NCBI GenBank assembly: GCA_029210775.1
Contig: JARGGI010000007.1
Coordinates: forward strand, 1 to 41,266
DNA: 41,266 bases
DNA from: Patescibacteria group bacterium
Lineage (GTDB): Bacteria > Patescibacteriota > Minisyncoccia > JAHIHE01 > JAGLIN01
Reading direction: 5' to 3'
Shown one piece after another: positions 15,532-25,365 of this stretch. The translations under genes and the position numbers were made by a program. Each line of letters begins with the position of its first letter. Position 1 is the stretch's first letter. Below the pieces are notes generated by a model. It was not told the origin of the DNA. It was given only the letters and a program-made list of their open reading frames with translations, and did not search any database.

Positions 15532-17490
15532 TTAACTATTCTTCGCCGTTTCCAGATCTTGCAAAATCTGATTCGCTTTTTCTTTTAGCGTTTCCGCGTC
15601 AGGCTGCATGATTTTTTTGTTATACTGGGCATTGACTTGGTTGATGAAAGCATTCATCATATTTTGCGCGGTATTCAGATTGTTGCCGAATTGCTTGTCA
15701 TCATCTGTGCTAATAATAGCTTGATCAACTTTAGTTTCGACGTTTGTCAGTTTTGCGAGTAGCGCGCTCTTTATTCCTGAATCAATGCCTGAACTATCTG
15801 TTAATTCAGATAGCCACTGGATTTCCAGCTTAGAATATTCCACCATACTTATTTTGTCAGCTTTGACTTTCAATTCCGCGGATGAAGTGTTGCCGATGCT
15901 TGTGTCTGTCGTTGATATTGCGGTGACATTGAAAGTATAAACCACATCTTCCATGCCAGCCCAATTTTGCGGGACATTTATTTCAAGAGGCCTGATTTCC
16001 GACATTCCTGGATCTATCGTAATTTGGGTGCTATTAAAAATAACCCAGGACGGCTGAATAGTTGCTGGGTATCCTCTTTGAAAACCAAAGTTTTTGAGTT
16101 CCAAGGAAATATTGTATTCATCGGCTATGTTGCCAAAGTTGGTTATATTAACCGAATAGCTTGCGAAATTTCCCGCGGTTGTTTCGGCGGATTCTGGAGT
16201 AATACTCACTATAACTCCGCGATTTTCCGGAGGTTCGCTAATATCGCCGATTGCCTCAAGGATCGCTGCCACGACATCATTCGCCGTTGGGGAAGTATAG
16301 ACATTTCCGTTAGTGCCTTCTGATATTTCAGCAAAAGCGTCATAAGCGGATTCAGATGATCCAATTATTATGCTGTAAACAATAACGGGGTCAATGCTTT
16401 CTGATGTTGATATGACATCCGCTAAAGTATGCCCGCCTGACCATGGTTCAGGAATGTGCGGAGGCGCGTCTCCCATTATGATAATGGCTTTCGTCACTCC
16501 ATTTCTCCAGCCGCTATTAGCGCTGTTTACTGGATCTTTATCCGGATCTTCCATAGAATGGACGAGCGCTGAATAAACTGATTCAGGTTCATCCGCTCCC
16601 CATCCAAGGCTTAACCCATTAATTGCACTAATAATGGAATCTTTGTCGTTTGAAAATGGCAGATCAAGATTATAGACATAATCGCTTGATCCTCCATATG
16701 GCAATTTAGGATAATCTCTATAATCAGCAATAGCTACCCGGTAATCCAACCCTTCGGAATTCAAAGCTTCAACAATCTCATTAGCCGATACTTTCACTGC
16801 GTCTATGTCATCCCACATACTTCCAGTGGTATCTACGAGGAAAATGAGGTCAAGCTTAGGTTGTATTGGGATTGACTTTTTAATCACCACTACAACAGCG
16901 CCACCCTGAGAATTCATAGCATTTGAAAACTGTGTATTATCATAAGTTATTACGCCATTTGTTCTTCCTGGATCATTAGTAATAATACCAGTAGCCGTAT
17001 ATCCTTTTGCTACAAGGAAGTGTCCGCCATAGGATTGCCCAAGAGGTGCACCAGTTACAGCAACAATAACGGGATGTCCTGCGTCAATTTCTTGCTTAAC
17101 TCTTGCCACTGTCCATCCGCTTGCCTTATAACTATTTGGGAAACCACCATATTCTATAGCTAAAGTTTCAAGTATCGCAATATCTGTATTAGATCCATTA
17201 TAGTCATTTATTGCCTGTGAACTTCCATACTCTTGAAAAAGCCAATCATCAATATCTTTAATTCCTTGATCCGTCGGAATAGTTCCATCATAGAAAGAGT
17301 ATATCATCAGCGAAGATGTTTGTCCGCAATTTTTAGTTTCACTCCAAGTTCCTGGCGGAACTTGTGATTTAAATGGAACATCAAGAGGATTGCTATATGC
17401 TCCGGCTAAACCAGTCAATAGAATCAGTCCCATTACGACAAAAGCCATCGTTCTTAATATCAGTCCCGTACTTCTATTCTTTTCTGTCAT
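15532..17490 (-). CDS. Secreted multidomain protein: C39-like peptidase + VWA + alpha-galactosidase NEW3-like domain + helical C-terminus
   Basis: NPLDVPFKSQVPPGTWSETKNCGQTSS, GGHFLVAKGY, NDPGRTNG; LIFLVDTTGSMWDDI (MIDAS); start at MTEKNRS after GAGGTAAAAGAG. Confidence 0.85.
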   Translation of the reverse strand: MTEKNRSTGLILRTMAFVVMGLILLTGLAGAYSNPLDVPFKSQVPPGTWSETKNCGQTSSLMIYSFYDGTIPTDQGIKDIDDWLFQEYGSSQAINDYNGSNTDIAILETLAIEYGGFPNSYKASGWTVARVKQEIDAGHPVIVAVTGAPLGQSYGGHFLVAKGYTATGIITNDPGRTNGVITYDNTQFSNAMNSQGGAVVVVIKKSIPIQPKLDLIFLVDTTGSMWDDIDAVKVSANEIVEALNSEGLDYRVAIADYRDYPKLPYGGSSDYVYNLDLPFSNDKDSIISAINGLSLGWGADEPESVYSALVHSMEDPDKDPVNSANSGWRNGVTKAIIIMGDAPPHIPEPWSGGHTLADVISTSESIDPVIVYSIIIGSSESAYDAFAEISEGTNGNVYTSPTANDVVAAILEAIGDISEPPENRGVIVSITPESAETTAGNFASYSVNITNFGNIADEYNISLELKNFGFQRGYPATIQPSWVIFNSTQITIDPGMSEIRPLEINVPQNWAGMEDVVYTFNVTAISTTDTSIGNTSSAELKVKADKISMVEYSKLEIQWLSELTDSSGIDSGIKSALLAKLTNVETKVDQAIISTDDDKQFGNNLNTAQNMMNAFINQVNAQYNKKIMQPDAETLKEKANQILQDLETAKNS

Positions 17491-17709
17491 CTCTTTTACC
17501 TCATATCTTTTTTCTATATCTCCCAGTTTTATCTTTCGAAAAAACAATTCTTTATTATTTTTTAAAGAACAATTTTCTCCTCATCAAAACAAAAACTGTG
17601 TTCCGCCTGCAAGTTTTTTTATTAAAGATTAAAAAATCATATAGATCTCAACCCTTAAACTTGTAAGCAGAACTGGGATTTTGTTTTAGGAATTAATTTA
17701 TTTTTTAAT

Positions 17710-18348
17710 TTATTTAATCCTAATTGTTGGTTCTACTATTTTTTGCACAATATCACACCCATGTGGAAATCCTGAACCATCATCATATCCTGTTCCGCAA
17801 CTTGAAACAAAAAATAAATATTTTTCTGAAATCAAGTAAGGATATCTACTTGATCCTGCCTCACAAAGATCAAAGTCATTTTTAAATTCTTTAAGATCAA
17901 TATAACCAATTTTATTAGGAATGGCTGTAACAATCCAGACTCCAGAATCTTGAGTTTGCCCATGATATTTAAATTGATATTCAATGCCACTGCTATTTTC
18001 CGAATAATAAGACAGCAGTTCTTCAAAATATTGTTTGCTCTTATTTGTTCCACAATCTTCAGACTTACTTTTTAGTTCTATCGCATTAAATTTGTTCAAT
18101 ATTTTAAATTCGCTTTTTGAAACAGAAAATTTTTGATCATCTTTGACATAGGTAAAAAATTCATTAAAAACATCATCATCAGAAATAATTTCATCATTTT
18201 CATCACCCCCCACTGAATCATCAGTCACTACAGGCACTTGAACCGGAATAACTGGCATTGATTTAATAAAAACAGCCAAGCTTAAAACTAACATGGCGAC
18301 AATTATACTTAATCCTATAAAAATAATTGGCAATTCTTTTTTGAACAT
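17710..18348 (-). CDS. Membrane-anchored hypothetical protein
   Basis: 212-aa ORF, N-terminal TM then soluble region. Confidence 0.75.
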   Translation of the reverse strand: MFKKELPIIFIGLSIIVAMLVLSLAVFIKSMPVIPVQVPVVTDDSVGGDENDEIISDDDVFNEFFTYVKDDQKFSVSKSEFKILNKFNAIELKSKSEDCGTNKSKQYFEELLSYYSENSSGIEYQFKYHGQTQDSGVWIVTAIPNKIGYIDLKEFKNDFDLCEAGSSRYPYLISEKYLFFVSSCGTGYDDGSGFPHGCDIVQKIVEPTIRIK

Positions 18349-18624
18349 AGTTTTGTTTTTTATTATTTGTTAATTGTCGATTTAAAAATAACAAAAAGCA
18401 AGAAATGTGTCAACTCTCTCCCTTTATTTTTCCATATGTAATATAAAAATTAAACAAGTATGATAGTAAGAGGTGTTGTTTTTTATATAAATTATTGATA
18501 TATTAATCACAAACACGAACAATAATCAATGAGTAGTTTTATGAAATCATACTCATCAATAGCAAAAAACAATATTAATAACTGTCATCATAATTTCTGT
18601 AAGCACCGCGCTTGGAGCAATTTT

Positions 18625-19239
18625 TTATTTTGCAAATTTGAAAGTAGAGAGAATCTGATGCATTTTTTCTTCTATAACAAGAGATGTAATAAGATAAACA
18701 TTCGAATTTTTAGAAAAAATATAATAAGTAAATTCAAGTCCGTCTTCTTCTTCGTAAACCTCCATGTTTATTCCAAAAAACTGAATTGCCCCCTTATAAG
18801 AATATTTTGCGCTCCCTTTTTCATATTCTTTTATCCACCAATCTTTAGCAGATAAGTTTTTCTGATTCTCATAAACATAAACCCAAAAACCAGTTTGTGC
18901 CACATCTTTTTTTTCAGGAGTAAAAGAAGCTACTTGCGCCACTGAAGATTCTTCGCCTCCTTGCCATTCATAAGGATATTTCACTTCATATCCATATTTC
19001 TCATTCCTATAAACATTCCAATCCGCGGTTTCATTGGGCGCAGAAGTCGGAACTGGAACATCGTCAGGCGTTGGCGCGGAAATTGTGTTTGGAGTTTGGG
19101 TAAGCGTGGCCGTGACATCAATTGGCGACGGTTTTTTGAGTGATAAAGAATAACAAACCGCCCATAACGCAATACCGATGGAAGTTATAATAATAACCAT
19201 CAACATCGTTTTGGGAATAAATAATTTATCTTTTGACAT
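18625..19239 (-). CDS. Membrane-anchored protein, PsbP-like region
   Basis: N-terminal TM, Pro/Thr-rich linker, YRNEKYGYEVKYPYEW motif. Confidence 0.7.
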   Translation of the reverse strand: MSKDKLFIPKTMLMVIIITSIGIALWAVCYSLSLKKPSPIDVTATLTQTPNTISAPTPDDVPVPTSAPNETADWNVYRNEKYGYEVKYPYEWQGGEESSVAQVASFTPEKKDVAQTGFWVYVYENQKNLSAKDWWIKEYEKGSAKYSYKGAIQFFGINMEVYEEEDGLEFTYYIFSKNSNVYLITSLVIEEKMHQILSTFKFAK

Positions 19240-19384
19240 AAGTCTTATTTTAGCGAATTATGACTTGATTTTAGCATAAAAACAAACAACCGACAAAACT
19301 TTTTCATCAAGCATGTAAAGCTGAAAGTCTGCGGGATTTTTTAATGCGCAAAAGGCTTTATGGCTTTGAGACAGAGAATATATA

Positions 19385-19473
19385 GCCGGCGCGCTGAATA
19401 CACAAAAACTCCATTTGAAAAAATGGAGCCAGCACGCTGAATACACAAAAACCCCATTTGAAAAAATGGAGCC
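19385..19473. repeat. Tandem hairpin repeat (two units, about 43 bp each)
   Basis: GC[G/A]CGCTGAATACACAAAAAC[T/C]CCATTTGAAAAAATGGAGCCA x2. Confidence 0.85.
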
Positions 19474-19525
19474 AGCGCCTAACTTTGTTATAAGTTATAG
19501 GTTGTGAGTTATAAGTTAATATTTG

Positions 19526-19598
19526 TCGGGGCGCCGAGATTCGAACTCGGAGTCCCTTGGTCCCAAACCAAGTGCGTTAGCCGTTACGCTACGCCCCG
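19526..19598 (-). tRNA. tRNA-Pro (anticodon TGG)
   Basis: rc folds as cloverleaf: CGGGGCG/CGCCCCG acceptor, CTTGG-TTTGGGA-CCAAG anticodon arm, CCGAG-TTCGAAT-CTCGG T arm; CCA not encoded. Confidence 0.95.
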
Positions 19599-19849
19599 CG
19601 AAATTACTAATTCATAATATAAGAAAAATCAAAAATAGTCAATTTGTTAAATTGAAAAGTGACCAATAGAATCTATTTTTAGAATCAAATGGTCACCTGT
19701 GCGATAGTAAATTTCCTTTCTATCTTAATAATAACCAAGAAAATCACTAATTTACTAATATAAATGTATAATAAAAAAAGTATTTCGTCAATATTGTGTA
19801 TTGGTAACAAATATTTTACACAAATCTTTTAATACTCTAAAATATAATT

Positions 19850-20374
19850 ATGAATGAATATGTAAAACTCGCAAAAACCTCAATTGAAAACTACATAAAA
19901 ACTGGTAAAATTATTCAAATTCCAAAAAATTTACCAGAAAATTTTTATAATGAGAAAAGAGGAATATTTGTTACAATCTATAAAACAAATCCTGAAAAAA
20001 AATTACGAGGTTGCATTGGAACTATTTCGTCAACAAAAGAAAATATTGCCAAAGAAATCATTGATAACGCAATTTCAGCTGCAACATGCGACTACCGATT
20101 TGATTGCATACAAGAAAACGAACTAAAAAACTTGCAATATGAGGTTAGCATTTTAAATACACCTGAACAAATATATTCAAGTCACGACCTTGATCCAAAA
20201 AAATATGGTGTGATTGTCAAATCAAAAGATGAAAAATCTGGCATTCTTCTTCCTGACATTGAAGGTATTGAAACCCCCGAACAGCAAATTTCAATTGCGT
20301 GCCAGAAAGCAGGGATTGATGTAGAAAAAGAAGAATTTGAACTTTATAGATTTACAGTGAGTAAACATAAATAG
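19850..20374 (+). CDS. AmmeMemoRadiSam system protein A / AMMECR1 family
   Basis: LRGCIGTI, AISAATCDYRF, YEVSIL, YGVIVK..GILLP motifs. Confidence 0.9.
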   Translation: MNEYVKLAKTSIENYIKTGKIIQIPKNLPENFYNEKRGIFVTIYKTNPEKKLRGCIGTISSTKENIAKEIIDNAISAATCDYRFDCIQENELKNLQYEVSILNTPEQIYSSHDLDPKKYGVIVKSKDEKSGILLPDIEGIETPEQQISIACQKAGIDVEKEEFELYRFTVSKHK

Positions 20375-20480
20375 TATTTAGTATTAGTTTCAGCATCATT
20401 TCAAACATAATCCTAATATGTGTCAGAATAAACTTCATTCAAAATAACATTACATAGAATAACAATTTATTATAGTGTAA

Positions 20481-22577
20481 ATGATAAAAGAAAAAAACAA
20501 AAAACTTATTGCCCAAGTAATCCCCGCTTCAAAACTACCACAAGACATGGCTCAATTTTTTAGTTATACAGTTCCAAAAAAATTTGAGAACAAAATCAAA
20601 GTAGGAAATATAGTAGAGATATCTCTTAGAAAAAAAAATGCTTTGGGAATGGTTTATAAGCTTCAAAAAGAAAATATTGAGCAATTAAATTACAAATTAA
20701 AAGAGATTAATAAAACATTAGACAATTCAATCAGCATATCTGAAAAACAAATTCAACTGGCAGAATATATATCAAATTATTACTATGCCCCACTAAGTTT
20801 AATTATTAAAACTATAATTCCCACCATTACAAAAAAGGAATCCAGAAAAGATATAGATTTAAATCAAAATTACAGAGTAAAAAAAATAGATGATTCCAAA
20901 AAAGACAAGGCAATAAAATTCATTAAAGATAAAAATGAAATTTTATTTATTCATAATTTACATAATCAAAAACACAGTTTGTATCTTGACCTTATAAAAA
21001 GCATACTCAAAAAAAATGAGCAAGCTCTTGTTTTAATGCCAGAATATTTTGACATATATAACTTTTCCCAATTTTATATAGATTGTTTTACACAAGAAAA
21101 AGTGGCAATTATAAACAGCGAACTTACAAATAATCAATATTTTGAGCAGTGGAAAAAAATCAAAAACGGAGATGCAAAAATAATTATTGGAACAAGACAA
21201 ACAGTTTTTGCTCCATTTCGAAATCTAAAATTAATAATTATAGACGACGAGCAAAATTCAAGCTACAAACAATGGGATCAAAATCCAAGATATCATTGCG
21301 TAACTGTTGCAAAAAAACTGTCAGAAATATGTAAAGCAAAAATTATTCTTTCATCCTCTACTCCATCTGTTGAAAGTTATTACAAAACAACGATTAAGAA
21401 TCATTTGAATATATTTACAAAACTAGCTCCTGACATTTCAAGTAAAACGAAACAAAATGAACAATTAACAAATTTGACTGATTGCACATCATCAGAATTA
21501 TCTCCAATGGATCAAAACAATAATTCTCGAAAAATTTTTCACAAACTTGAAATAATAAATATGGGAGATGAAAGAAAAAGGGGAAACTATTCTGTTTTTT
21601 CTGAAAAATTAAAAAATGACTTAATTGAAAATGTCTATCAAAAAAAACAAGTCATCATTTTTATACCAAGACTTGGTGAAAATACTGTTACAAAATGTAA
21701 CGATTGCAATTTTATAGCAGAGTGTGAAGAATGTAGAAATTCACTAATCAAATATGAAAACCACCTTTATTGCACACACTGCAGAAAAAATATCAATTTA
21801 ATCAAACAATGTCCAAAATGCCAAGGACAAAATATAAAATCTTTCGGATATGGGTCAGAAAATATAGAAAATGAGATTAATAAAATATTTGAAAATAAAA
21901 ACATAAAAATCCAAAGACTTGATAGTGCCAAAGTGTCAGACGGTAATAATCAAACAAAAATATATAAAAATTTTATAAACAGAAAAATTGATATATTAAT
22001 CGGAACTCAAATGGTTTTGAAAAACTGGAACATGAAAAATTTAAGTATCTTTTCCATAATGTTTCCAGAGATTATTTTTTCTCAACCTGATTTCAAATCA
22101 AAAGAAAAATCATTTCAATTTTTAAATTTTATTTCTCAAATTGCAAACGACAAAACGCAAGTTATTATCCAAACAAATGACATAGACAACTTATCATATA
22201 AATTATTAGAAGAAAGGAATAGATTAACTTTTTATCAAAATGAAATTAACAACAGAAAATCTTCACAAACAATTGGCTATCCCCCATTTTCCCAATTAAT
22301 AAAACTGATATATAAAGACCAAAACCTTGAAAAGTGTAAATTCGAATCAGAATCAATGTATAAACTGCTTCAAGAAAAAATATCAAGCGACAAAAATCTA
22401 AAAATCAACTTCGAAATCACCAAACCATTCCCAGCTTCAAGGTTCAAAGAATATGGAAAATATCGATATAATATAATAATAAAATCAATTTGCAAAAAAT
22501 TAGAATTTAGAGATTCTTTGCTAAATCATATAAAAAAAGACTGGATCATTGATATTGACCCAGATGGGGTTTTATAG
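20481..22577 (+). CDS. priA: PriA-like primosomal protein N' with degenerate helicase motifs
   Basis: Zn-binding CNDCNFIAECEECRNSL..YCTHCRKN..CPKCQGQ, GTQMVLKNWNM, SQPDFKSKEKSFQFL, PPFSQL; motifs I and VI not recognisable. Confidence 0.85.
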   Translation: MIKEKNKKLIAQVIPASKLPQDMAQFFSYTVPKKFENKIKVGNIVEISLRKKNALGMVYKLQKENIEQLNYKLKEINKTLDNSISISEKQIQLAEYISNYYYAPLSLIIKTIIPTITKKESRKDIDLNQNYRVKKIDDSKKDKAIKFIKDKNEILFIHNLHNQKHSLYLDLIKSILKKNEQALVLMPEYFDIYNFSQFYIDCFTQEKVAIINSELTNNQYFEQWKKIKNGDAKIIIGTRQTVFAPFRNLKLIIIDDEQNSSYKQWDQNPRYHCVTVAKKLSEICKAKIILSSSTPSVESYYKTTIKNHLNIFTKLAPDISSKTKQNEQLTNLTDCTSSELSPMDQNNNSRKIFHKLEIINMGDERKRGNYSVFSEKLKNDLIENVYQKKQVIIFIPRLGENTVTKCNDCNFIAECEECRNSLIKYENHLYCTHCRKNINLIKQCPKCQGQNIKSFGYGSENIENEINKIFENKNIKIQRLDSAKVSDGNNQTKIYKNFINRKIDILIGTQMVLKNWNMKNLSIFSIMFPEIIFSQPDFKSKEKSFQFLNFISQIANDKTQVIIQTNDIDNLSYKLLEERNRLTFYQNEINNRKSSQTIGYPPFSQLIKLIYKDQNLEKCKFESESMYKLLQEKISSDKNLKINFEITKPFPASRFKEYGKYRYNIIIKSICKKLEFRDSLLNHIKKDWIIDIDPDGVL

Positions 22578-22586
22578 AAACATTGT

Positions 22587-22739
22587 TTATTCTACACCTA
22601 TTTCTATTTCATAAACTCCTTCTTCAACTTCCATAACATTACATTCTACTTTCGTTTCTTTAATCTCGATTATTCCCAATTTAACAAACAGAGATGCTAT
22701 GCCGTAACGTATTTTTGTTATTTGTTTAATTATATCCAT
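22587..22739 (-). CDS. Small protein, 50 aa (absent from ORF track)
   Basis: MDIIKQITKIRYGIASLFVKLGIIEIKETKVECNVMEVEEGVYEIEIGVE; SD AAAGAGGTTGGG; upstream promoter. Confidence 0.55.
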   Translation of the reverse strand: MDIIKQITKIRYGIASLFVKLGIIEIKETKVECNVMEVEEGVYEIEIGVE

Positions 22740-22775
22740 TGCTTCCCAACCTCTTTTTCTTTTTATGTTATTATA

Positions 22776-22804
22776 ATTCTATATATTTATCTAATATTTG
22801 TCAA
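22776..22804 (-). promoter_or_regulatory. Promoter TTGACA-N17-TAGAAT
   Basis: rc TTGACA aatattagataaatata TAGAAT. Confidence 0.65.
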
Positions 22805-22850
22805 AAAAAACTGGATCGCTTATGCTAAATCCAGATTATTTTATTTAAAA

Positions 22851-23549
22851 TTATTTTTGATTTTCTACAAATAAACTATGATACATACTTGCTCCGCCTC
22901 TGCCTTTTCGATGTCCATTATTTGACAACATTTCCCATACTTCATAAAATCTATTATATCCCGGATAAAGAAAATTATCCTCAAGGTAAAACACAATGTC
23001 TTCAGAAGACATTTTAAAATATTTTAACAATTCTTTTGGTGTAACACATCTTTTACTTAATTTTTTATCTATCCTTTTGATTTCTTCTTCACTATAGCTT
23101 ATGTTATTAAATTTAGAAGCATAAAAGAAAAATCTAACAATTTTATCTTTTTTTTTGCCACCATTGCCATTTTCAGTCTTAGCCCTATTGCCATTTTTTT
23201 CTTTCTTATCACACATTTGATAGTCTTCCCTTAAAATTTCAAATTTTAGTTTTCCTAAAACTTCGGTTGGAAGAAGATCGCCGACTTTAAAAATATAATT
23301 AAAATTATAATGTAACTTCTTAAGAATCTTTTTTGTATTATCTACATCAATTCTACTGAGCAATAGACATATTCTGTCAATTTCTGCTTTTTTTCCGCTC
23401 TTTTTTCTGTTTTTGCTTTCCGCAATTTTTCGCAGTATTTCAATCTTGATTGTTAAAGGAATTGTATGATGATAATTAAATTCATCATTGCTAACATCCT
23501 CTTTAAATAAATAACTATCTTCCTTAATAATATCACGAAATATTCCCAA
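22851..23549 (-). CDS. Hypothetical protein
   Basis: 232-aa ORF; TTG start after AGAGGAGGTTGATG. Confidence 0.65.
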   Translation of the reverse strand: MGIFRDIIKEDSYLFKEDVSNDEFNYHHTIPLTIKIEILRKIAESKNRKKSGKKAEIDRICLLLSRIDVDNTKKILKKLHYNFNYIFKVGDLLPTEVLGKLKFEILREDYQMCDKKEKNGNRAKTENGNGGKKKDKIVRFFFYASKFNNISYSEEEIKRIDKKLSKRCVTPKELLKYFKMSSEDIVFYLEDNFLYPGYNRFYEVWEMLSNNGHRKGRGGASMYHSLFVENQK

Positions 23550-23718
23550 TTACATCAACCTCCTCTTTTAAATTTTAAAAGAACAAGATATACCCTCCTT
23601 GTTCTTTTTTGTTTTATCTATATTTTCTATTTTTATTTCTGCCTATATTTTATCATTATTAAAATATAAGTCAAAATAATATAACTGCGCTAAAAAGTAT
23701 GACTTTTCAAATCAATCT

Positions 23719-24840
23719 TTATCCCCTTCCTTTAATAAAATCTTCTACCATTTCCTTAGCAACTGAATCTGAAAATTGTTTGAGCGGATGTTTCATAAAA
23801 TAAGACGAAGGACCTGAAACAGGACCACCAATTCCTCTGTCTAAAGCAAGTTTTGCGCATCTAATAGCATCAATAACAACTCCGGCCGAGTTAGGAGAAT
23901 CAATAACCTCAAGTCTTGCTTCAATATTAACAGGAACATTACCAAATTTTTTTCCCTCTATCCTAATAAAGGCTATTTTTTTATCATTAAGCCACGGCAC
24001 ATAATCAGAAGGACCGATATGAATATTATCATCATTCAACCTCGTTATCAATTGTGACTGAACAGACTCTGTTTTGCTTATTTTTTTGCTTTTTAATCTT
24101 TTTCTTTCAAGCATATTCAAAAAATCAGTATTTCCACCAACATTGAGCTGATATGTATTAACTAATTTTACTCCTCTGTCCATTAGCAATTTAGTCAAAA
24201 CTCTATGTACAATAGTCGCTCCTAATTGAGATTTAACATCATCACCAATTATAGGCACTCTTCTTTTTTTAAATTTATCCGCCCAAACTTTATCTGAAGC
24301 TATAAAAACAGGAATGGCGTTTATAAAAGCAACTTTTTCTATCAGACACTTGCCAGCATAATATTTGGTTGCTTTTTCTGATCCAACTGGCAGATAATTT
24401 ATAAGAACATCTGGCTTCGTATCTCTTAAAACTTTACTAACATCAATTGATGCTTGTTCTGAATCAACAGCAAACATTTCTTTTGTAGTAGTAGCTACGC
24501 CGTCCATAACGGGACCTTTCTGAACTTTGACATTTAAATTTGGAACTCTTGAAAATTTATCCGTACAATTCGGATAAGCAAAAATGGCCTTACTTAAATC
24601 TTTACCTACTTTTTTTGAATTGATATCAAAAGCAGCTACAAACTTTATATCGCCAATCTTATATCCACCTAAAACATTGTGCATGAGACCAGGGACCCTG
24701 GATGATTTTTCATTAATTTTTTTATAATATTGTACTCCCTGCACCAAAGAAGAAGCACAATTTCCAACGCCTAAAATAGCAACTCTTATTTCTTTTTTAT
24801 TTATTATAATATTGCTTTTTGTTTTTGTTTTTGTTTTCAT
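23719..24840 (-). CDS. Inositol-3-phosphate synthase family protein
   Basis: [87 protein letters not shown]. Confidence 0.93.
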   Translation of the reverse strand: MKTKTKTKSNIIINKKEIRVAILGVGNCASSLVQGVQYYKKINEKSSRVPGLMHNVLGGYKIGDIKFVAAFDINSKKVGKDLSKAIFAYPNCTDKFSRVPNLNVKVQKGPVMDGVATTTKEMFAVDSEQASIDVSKVLRDTKPDVLINYLPVGSEKATKYYAGKCLIEKVAFINAIPVFIASDKVWADKFKKRRVPIIGDDVKSQLGATIVHRVLTKLLMDRGVKLVNTYQLNVGGNTDFLNMLERKRLKSKKISKTESVQSQLITRLNDDNIHIGPSDYVPWLNDKKIAFIRIEGKKFGNVPVNIEARLEVIDSPNSAGVVIDAIRCAKLALDRGIGGPVSGPSSYFMKHPLKQFSDSVAKEMVEDFIKGRG

Positions 24841-24952
24841 CTTTTTATCTTAATATTTAATCAGCAAACAAAATAATGTCTACCTATTAAACATTATACA
24901 ACTTTAAGAAATGATGAAAAGCTATTTATGCACAAATCAAGTTAAGTTTCTA

Positions 24953-24980
24953 TTGACTAAATAAAATATTGGTATAAAAT
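24953..24980 (+). promoter_or_regulatory. Promoter TTGACT-N16-TAAAAT
   Basis: Upstream of small ORF at 25036. Confidence 0.6.
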
Positions 24981-25035
24981 CACAAAAGGCACTTGGTTTT
25001 TTATACCAAGGTCTAAATGGAAAGGAGATAAATCA

Positions 25036-25158
25036 ATGAGCAAAAAAATAGAAGCAAAGAAATTTGAAGACGAAGAAGACATAATTGGAAAATTTGTATG
25101 TAAGTTCCTAAAGGCCTTAGGACTTACAAGCCCCAAAAGAAAGGGCTACTTCGTATAG
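25036..25158 (+). CDS. Small protein, 40 aa (absent from ORF track)
   Basis: MSKKIEAKKFEDEEDIIGKFVCKFLKALGLTSPKRKGYFV; SD AAAGGAGATAAATCA, own promoter and 3' hairpin. Confidence 0.6.
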   Translation: MSKKIEAKKFEDEEDIIGKFVCKFLKALGLTSPKRKGYFV

Positions 25159-25365
25159 TTCTTTGCGAGTGGGAGGAGAGCAATTCTCCTCCTGCGACCT
25201 TTCACCATAAATTTATTTTACCTAAAATCTATCACATCTGAAATTAGTCAATAACACTCTTAAGAGTTGTTTTTTTTATATATAATTCCAAATATCACTG
25301 TTGTCTAAATTTGAATTATAAGATAGTATTAATAAGTAATAATTAAAGCTAAATATCAATAAATT

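Noticed and set aside
15967-17666. Plus-strand ORFs antisense to the C39-VWA gene
   Set aside because: Shadow ORFs of a long, domain-supported minus-strand CDS.
18529-19446. ORFs 18529..18855, 18961..19143 and 19258..19446
   Set aside because: Overlap a better-supported CDS or consist of tandem hairpin repeat.
19385-19473. Possible CRISPR array
   Set aside because: Only two imperfect units, contiguous without spacers, and no cas genes in the window.
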